A DNA stretch of 64,000 nt from Actinomycetota bacterium. GTDB taxonomy: Bacteria > Actinomycetota > Thermoleophilia > Gaiellales > Gaiellaceae. The notes under the pieces are model-generated. The model ran no database searches. It was given only the letters and a program-made list of their open reading frames with translations, and was not told where the DNA came from. Below are positions 59,761 to 64,000 of this stretch, piece by piece. How positions within the stretch are numbered: the stretch's first letter is position 1; every line of letters begins with the position of its first letter. The translations under genes were made by a program, and so were the position numbers. The DNA is taken from NCBI GenBank assembly GCA_003152275.1, contig PLZU01000041.1, positions 11,884 to 75,883 of the forward strand, written 5' to 3'.

Positions 59761-60399
59761 GTGGTCAAAGGAGCGCCCACCGTAGCGCGGGTCTCGGTCG
59801 GCACCTCGGGCTGGTCGTACCCCACCTGGCGACCGGACTTTTACCCGGCCGGCACGGATCCCTCCGGCTTTCTCGCCTTCTATGCGGAGCGATTTCCGAC
59901 GGTCGAGCTGAACACGACGGGCTACCGCCTTCCCGCCGAGGATCAGTTCCGGCGCTGGGCCGAGCAGGTGCCCGACGGCTTCGAGTTCGCGCCGAAGCTC
60001 CCCGGTCACCGCCTCCGCGGCATCGACGAGTTCGCGAACCGTGCGCACGCGCTCGGCGACCGGCTCGGGCCGGTGCGCGTGTCACTGAAGAATGCACGCG
60101 ACGAAGGCATCCTCGAGCTGCTGCTCGGCTCGCTCGACCCGACGCTTCGGATCGCATTTGACCTCGAGCATCCATCGTGGGCGGGGATCGAAGAACGACT
60201 CGCGCCGGCCGGCGCCGCGCGCGTCAACGATCTCGACCATCCGGCGCCGTTTCGATATCTGCGGCGCCGCGAGCCGCCGGACGCGGAGTTCGCCGCGAAG
60301 GTTCGCGCCGCGAAGGAGCCCGTGTACGTCTACTTCCGCCACGACGACGCGCCGAGCGCACCGGCGTACGCAGCCCAGCTGCGCGACCTGCTCGCTTAG
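59761..60399 (+). CDS. DUF72-family TIM-barrel protein
   Basis: A 212-aa protein of the widespread DUF72 (YecE-like) family of unknown function. VSVGTSGWSYPTWRPDFYPA is its hallmark, followed by LAFYAERFPTVELNTTGYRL, FEFAPKLPGHRLRGIDEF, IAFDLEHPSWAGIEERLAPA and VYVYFRHDDAPSAPAYAAQL. The only upstream start is GTG 59761, 1 nt beyond the divergent ATG of the ThyX-like gene; AAAGGAG lies just after it, so the true start might be a non-standard codon near 59782. The stop overlaps the next convergent gene. Confidence 0.83.
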   Translation: MVKGAPTVARVSVGTSGWSYPTWRPDFYPAGTDPSGFLAFYAERFPTVELNTTGYRLPAEDQFRRWAEQVPDGFEFAPKLPGHRLRGIDEFANRAHALGDRLGPVRVSLKNARDEGILELLLGSLDPTLRIAFDLEHPSWAGIEERLAPAGAARVNDLDHPAPFRYLRRREPPDAEFAAKVRAAKEPVYVYFRHDDAPSAPAYAAQLRDLLA

Positions 60400-62066
60400 C
60401 GCAGCGTGACGGTCGTGCAGCTCTGCGGCGAGGGTGCCCCACCCGACGAGACGCTGTGCACGCAGTACGAGAGCGTTCCGTGCAGCTTCTTCGCGGGTCG
60501 CCAGGAAACGAAGTAGAGCTTGCCGGCGTGCAATGCTGCTTTCGGAGTCGTCGTGGTGAATACGACAGCTTTCTTCGTGCGCACGATGACGACCGTGCGC
60601 ACGCCACTGCCGTCGGCGAGCGAGCGGTACACGAGTCGCACGGACGTGCCTGCGCGCGCGGCCACATGCACGGCGCGCACAGCGGGCGGCGCGGCAGTGA
60701 GCACCGGAGGCGGCGGTGCGCCGGCTGCGGTGATCGCGACGGACGCGACAGTCGTCGCCCACCCGCGCGCGCCCGCGACCTCGGTACCGGCCTCGCCCGC
60801 CACCCAGACAAGACCCGGATTCCCCGGGTCGCGCGCAGCGCCGAAGTAGTCGCCGTAGCGGTCTCCGAGATAGGCGCCGGCGCTTTGCGCGATCACCACC
60901 GGATCCGTGAACGTTCCATCCGGCGTGCGCCCGACGGCGACGACCTCCGGGTTCACGGAGACTCCCGACTCGCCGTACACGACCACGAGGTTGCCGGAGC
61001 CGTCCGGCTGGAGCGCCGGATAGAAGATGTGCGCACCGGACTGCGAAAGGTTGCTGTCCATCGTGACCGTGCCGGTCGCCGTCGCGAGCTCCGTGATCCG
61101 CGCGCACGAGCGGATGAGGGAATCGCCGGCCGGCTGGCACGCGGTGTTCGCCGTGAACCACAGCCGGCCGTTTTCCCACACCGACTCGAGCACGCGGTCG
61201 TCGTTCGTGTCGATCTCCGGCTGTGCGCGCCCGGCTGGGGTCGGTGGCTGTGCCGCGAACGGCGGCCTGGAAAGCCGCATGATCGACGGCGTGGCGATCT
61301 CGTTGAAGCTCACCGCCGCGGGAGGAATCCCGTCGACCGCGAAGAGATGAACGACACGCGACGACGGCTCGTTGACCGAGACGACGTACTCCGTCGAGGT
61401 CGGTGAGAGCGACTGCACGGGTGCGAAGCTCGAAAAATCGGAGTCGGGGCCGTCTGTCGTGAAGTCGGGTTTCGTCGAACCGGCGAGCAACTCTTGTTTG
61501 TTCACGACCCAGAGCTCGCTGCCGATCGCCTCCGAACCGCCTTCGCTGCAGTTCTGGAAGATGTCGGCGCCGAGAACGACGATCCCGTCGGCGATGCCGA
61601 GGCGCGGCTGGTCGGCGCAGCCCGGCGCCAGGTACGAGCTGATCGTCCAGCTCGCCGTCGGGTCACCGTTCGTCGAGACTGCGAGCAGAACGCTGTTCGT
61701 GTCGAGATCGGAGATGGACGCGAACCAGCGGCCGCTCAACGCGTCGTAGGCGATACGCGGGTCGGTCAGACGATCGCCGCCGCTCTCGAAGAACGCGGAA
61801 AGCTGCTCCGTCTGGAGCGTCTGGGCCGTCGCACTGTCCGTTCGCCACGTGCGCTCGGCGAGGTTCACCATCTCGACGACGAAGCCGGGCCCCGCGGCGA
61901 CCTGCACGTCGGGCGGCTCGAAGCCGCCGGCGGCGACGTCGTCCAGTCCGGCCAGCGTTTGCGTCGCGGTCGCGACGGGACCGCCGGCCGCTGCGACCGA
62001 ACCGGCGAAAACGAGTGCCGCAACGGCGGCTAGGACAAGCCGGCGCGACAGAGCCTGTCGTTCCAA
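60396..62066 (-). CDS. Large secreted protein, beta-propeller-like
   Basis: About 556 aa. TTG 62066 is the only start before the signal sequence (SRRLVLAAVAALVFAGSVAA). The mature part opens TLAGLDDVAAGGFEPPDVQV then AAGPGFVVEMVNLAERTWRT and shows propeller-like repeats (DPRIAYDALSGRWFASISDL, PEVVAVGRTPDGTFTDPVVI, VWVAGEAGTEVAGARGWATT). The last 110 residues form a separate beta-sandwich of fibronectin type. I cannot name a family. It overlaps the preceding secreted-protein gene by 37 nt, so the two are co-transcribed. Confidence 0.65.
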   Translation of the reverse strand: MERQALSRRLVLAAVAALVFAGSVAAAGGPVATATQTLAGLDDVAAGGFEPPDVQVAAGPGFVVEMVNLAERTWRTDSATAQTLQTEQLSAFFESGGDRLTDPRIAYDALSGRWFASISDLDTNSVLLAVSTNGDPTASWTISSYLAPGCADQPRLGIADGIVVLGADIFQNCSEGGSEAIGSELWVVNKQELLAGSTKPDFTTDGPDSDFSSFAPVQSLSPTSTEYVVSVNEPSSRVVHLFAVDGIPPAAVSFNEIATPSIMRLSRPPFAAQPPTPAGRAQPEIDTNDDRVLESVWENGRLWFTANTACQPAGDSLIRSCARITELATATGTVTMDSNLSQSGAHIFYPALQPDGSGNLVVVYGESGVSVNPEVVAVGRTPDGTFTDPVVIAQSAGAYLGDRYGDYFGAARDPGNPGLVWVAGEAGTEVAGARGWATTVASVAITAAGAPPPPVLTAAPPAVRAVHVAARAGTSVRLVYRSLADGSGVRTVVIVRTKKAVVFTTTTPKAALHAGKLYFVSWRPAKKLHGTLSYCVHSVSSGGAPSPQSCTTVTLR

Positions 62067-62986
62067 GAGAGCAGCACGTCTGACTGCTGCTGCTGCCAGG
62101 AGACGTCTTCGGTGTTCGACCGGTCGTACGGATGCAGCCCTTGCACGATGGCCGCGACGTTCGGCGTCACACCGGGGCCGCTCGCGGTCAGCCGGTACTT
62201 CTCGCCCGTGCCGGGGCCACGCAGAGCCGTCCACCCCGGCGGGTGCTGGTAGCCGCCCTTGGTTGGATCGAACGGATAGAAGCCGTAACAGAAGACGCCA
62301 GTCGGGTTGTGCGAAACGAACGAGTTCTCGCGCCGCCAGCCTTGACCGTACACCGAGTTGAACGTGTCGAGATAGATGAGGCTGCCGAAGCCGTCGGTCG
62401 GCGCGCCGTAGCGCGTCGTGCCGAAGCCGTAGACCGGCTGGCCGCGATAGGTGAGCCGGCCGAAGAGCGCCTGGAAGCGGCCGCCGTACACCCAGTTGGA
62501 GCCGGTCTCGAGCCGGGCAGGCTCGCCGGTCCAGTGTGAGACCTCGAGCCACTGCGCGCTGAACTTCGGAGCCCATGGCGTGAATCCGAGATCCGGCAGC
62601 GGTTGCGGCCAGCTTTGCGCGGCCCAGTACGACCCGTCAGGCGCCTTGCACGCCGCGACGACGTTCGGAAGCGCGGGTCCGTCGTAGCGCCCGCAGGCCG
62701 AGCCGAAGTGCTTCCAGTAGATCGTGTGGTGCGATCCCCACCCGCCGGAGTAGTCGAGCTTGAACTTCGCCTGGTGGGCGCCTTCCGTGGGAGCGATCGC
62801 GTTGATCGCGCCCCACACGAGCACGTGATGGACGCCGTCGGTCTTGCGGTAGGTCAAGAGCGCCTCGCCCTTCGCGTTGACCGCGATCTTCACGCCGGTG
62901 GCGTTGCGGTCGATCAGCTGGGCGGCCGAGGCGACACCGGGAAGCGCAAGCAGCAGGAATAGAGCGGTCAGGAGAACGCGGCGCAC
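62030..62986 (-). CDS. Secreted protein of unknown function
   Basis: A 318-aa exported protein with signal peptide MRRVLLTALFLLLALPGVAS followed by AAQLID. The mature part is rich in Trp, Tyr and Gly: FKLDYSGGWGSHHTIYWKHF, GSYWAAQSWPQPLPDLGFTP, WLEVSHWTGEPARLETGSNW. Four or more Cys may form disulfides (GSACGRYDG, AACKAPDG, GVFCYGFYPF, DRLCRAGLS). No known domain is evident. GTG start. It forms an operon with the next, longer secreted protein. Confidence 0.65.
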   Translation of the reverse strand: MRRVLLTALFLLLALPGVASAAQLIDRNATGVKIAVNAKGEALLTYRKTDGVHHVLVWGAINAIAPTEGAHQAKFKLDYSGGWGSHHTIYWKHFGSACGRYDGPALPNVVAACKAPDGSYWAAQSWPQPLPDLGFTPWAPKFSAQWLEVSHWTGEPARLETGSNWVYGGRFQALFGRLTYRGQPVYGFGTTRYGAPTDGFGSLIYLDTFNSVYGQGWRRENSFVSHNPTGVFCYGFYPFDPTKGGYQHPPGWTALRGPGTGEKYRLTASGPGVTPNVAAIVQGLHPYDRSNTEDVSWQQQQSDVLLSWNDRLCRAGLS

Positions 62987-63047
62987 GCTCGCAGCGTGCC
63001 CTCGGGTGGCGAGACCGCCTATCCCCCCAAAGTGGTAAGGGGACGGC

Positions 63048-64000
63048 TCAGAAGCGGGCGACAGCGTCGAGATGACGCTCGTAGGCGCCGCTCGACACGA
63101 TTTCCGTCAGCTGCGCGACGGTGGCCTCCAGCTCCTCCTCACTGTTGTAGAGGTGCGGCCCGAGCCGGATGCCCGCATCGGGGCGGAAGTCGCAGATGAT
63201 CCCGCGCTCGCCGAGCTCACGATGCACGGCAGCGTCAGCCGGCGTGCGCACGAGGACGGTGCCACCGCGGCGGGCCGGCTCGCGCGGGCTTGCTACCTCG
63301 AAGCCGGCGGCATCGAGCCGGTCGATCAGGAGCTGCGTGAGCGCCAGTGAGCGCTCGCGGATGCGCTCGACGCCGACTTCTTCGATCACGTCGTACCCGG
63401 CGGTCGCGGCGTACAGCGCAGGGACGTTCGGCGTGCCGGTGAGGAAGCGGCGGGCGCCGGCGGCGTACTCGAGCTCGGGCTCGAACGCGAACGGTCGTGC
63501 ATGGCCCTGCCAGCCGACGAACGTCGGCTCGAGGCGCTCGGCGAGATCGGGGCGCACGTACAGCCAGCCCGCCCCTGGCCCGCCGCATAGCCACTTGACG
63601 CTGCCGCCGACGGCGAAGTCGACCTCGAGTGAGGTGACGTCGAACGGGACGACGCCTGCCGACTGGTAACAGTCGAGCACGACGTACGCGCCGACTTCGT
63701 GCGCGCGCCGCACGATCGGCTCGATGTCCTGGATCTCCCCGTTCTTGAACAGCACGTGCGAGATCGGCACGAGCAGCGTGCGCTCGTCGATCGCCTCGAC
63801 GATGGCCGCGTCGTCCTCGACCGCGACGACCTCGAGGTCTGCCTTCGCTTGGTAGAGGTAGCGAACGGACGGGAAGTTCGCCTCCTCGTAGACGACGCGG
63901 TTGCGCACGCCCGATTGCCGGAAACACGAGAGGACGACCTCTTCTGCGACGGTCACGTTCTGGTGCATCACGGTGCTGCCGGGTGGCGCGCCGATGATGC
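63048..64000 (-). CDS. Kynureninase-like PLP enzyme (class V aminotransferase fold), 5' end outside window
   Basis: The frame is open to the window edge, so the N-terminus is missing (317 codons visible). PLP-binding Lys is in VGGSVKWLCGGPGAGWLYVR, very like the kynureninase motif; the pyridine-pairing Asp is in GAYVVLDCYQSAGVVPFDVT; and NFPSVRYLYQAKADLEVVAV and RFLTGTPNVPALYAATAGYD follow. Kynureninase cleaves kynurenine or 3-hydroxykynurenine to (hydroxy)anthranilate and alanine. The gene is far from tryptophan dioxygenase at 11985, but the same genome then may carry two steps of the kynurenine route. Isopenicillin-epimerase-like relatives are an alternative. Confidence 0.75.
   Translation of the reverse strand, partial: IIGAPPGSTVMHQNVTVAEEVVLSCFRQSGVRNRVVYEEANFPSVRYLYQAKADLEVVAVEDDAAIVEAIDERTLLVPISHVLFKNGEIQDIEPIVRRAHEVGAYVVLDCYQSAGVVPFDVTSLEVDFAVGGSVKWLCGGPGAGWLYVRPDLAERLEPTFVGWQGHARPFAFEPELEYAAGARRFLTGTPNVPALYAATAGYDVIEEVGVERIRERSLALTQLLIDRLDAAGFEVASPREPARRGGTVLVRTPADAAVHRELGERGIICDFRPDAGIRLGPHLYNSEEELEATVAQLTEIVSSGAYERHLDAVARF

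Overview
The window is a GC-rich, densely packed bacterial chromosome segment. I read it as Actinomycetota, most likely a Thermoleophilia/Gaiellales-type lineage. This is inferred from gene content and style (F420-type LLM oxidoreductase, SigX5-like and SigK-like ECF sigma factors, FolE2, a double ThyX-like protein, PspC, frequent GTG/TTG starts, and many start codons 6-8 nt after a TAnnnT -10 box, suggesting leaderless mRNAs). I saw no rRNA, tRNA, CRISPR array, phage or IS element. No gene-free stretch exceeds 300 bp; the longest is about 240 bp, upstream of the ArsR-type regulator.

Layout. 0-11 kb holds mixed single genes: a partial 1-Cys peroxiredoxin, a CaCA antiporter, a convergent STAS gene / ECF sigma factor pair that share one promoter architecture, a BNR-repeat protein with a MoaD/ThiS-like partner, a UBP zinc finger, a truncated TIGR03118 protein, a CHASE3/PAS histidine kinase, a frameshifted nucleoside deoxyribosyltransferase, an aldo/keto reductase and a VC1184-type PLP enzyme. 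11-21 kb is one long minus-strand run: sugar-phosphate isomerase, LivKGFHM transporter, two ketopantoate-reductase-like genes, a creatinase-like M24 protein, tryptophan 2,3-dioxygenase and a threonine dehydratase-like enzyme. A divergent GntR regulator with a palindrome sits at its head. 21.9-41.4 kb is a second, even longer minus-strand catabolic block: LivKHMGF, a split XdhC, a CoxMSL/CoxG molybdenum hydroxylase with an atypical active-site loop, LLM oxidoreductase, rhodanese, M20 hydrolase, peroxiredoxin, FAH-family hydrolase, GDP-mannose dehydratase, M24 hydrolase, a homocitrate/isopropylmalate-synthase-like enzyme and a phytoene-dehydrogenase-like flavoprotein. Most junctions are 4-nt overlaps. 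41.5-44.4 kb runs the other way: bicupin, OsmC, nitroreductase and an arginine-deiminase-fold enzyme.

44.4-54 kb is housekeeping: a PspC/aquaporin broken-gene junction, RpoD, asparaginase, ArsR regulator plus MFS exporter, Fpg-type glycosylase, CBS protein, thymidine kinase, FolE2 and PlsY. 53.6-64 kb has a divergent superoxide dismutase pair, one of which has lost metal ligands; two secreted cupredoxin-fold proteins without a copper site; a SigK-like sigma / RskA-like anti-sigma pair; the double ThyX-like protein; DUF72; two secreted proteins; and a partial kynureninase-like enzyme.

The two Liv transporters and their downstream enzymes look like two separate catabolic operons for imported nitrogen-containing organic compounds, but I cannot name either substrate. 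The observations most worth following are the shared sigma/STAS promoter, the non-canonical molybdenum hydroxylase cluster, the repeated CGTAACCCTGGACTGTCCA element, the degenerate SOD paralogue, and the overlapping start codons of divergent genes.
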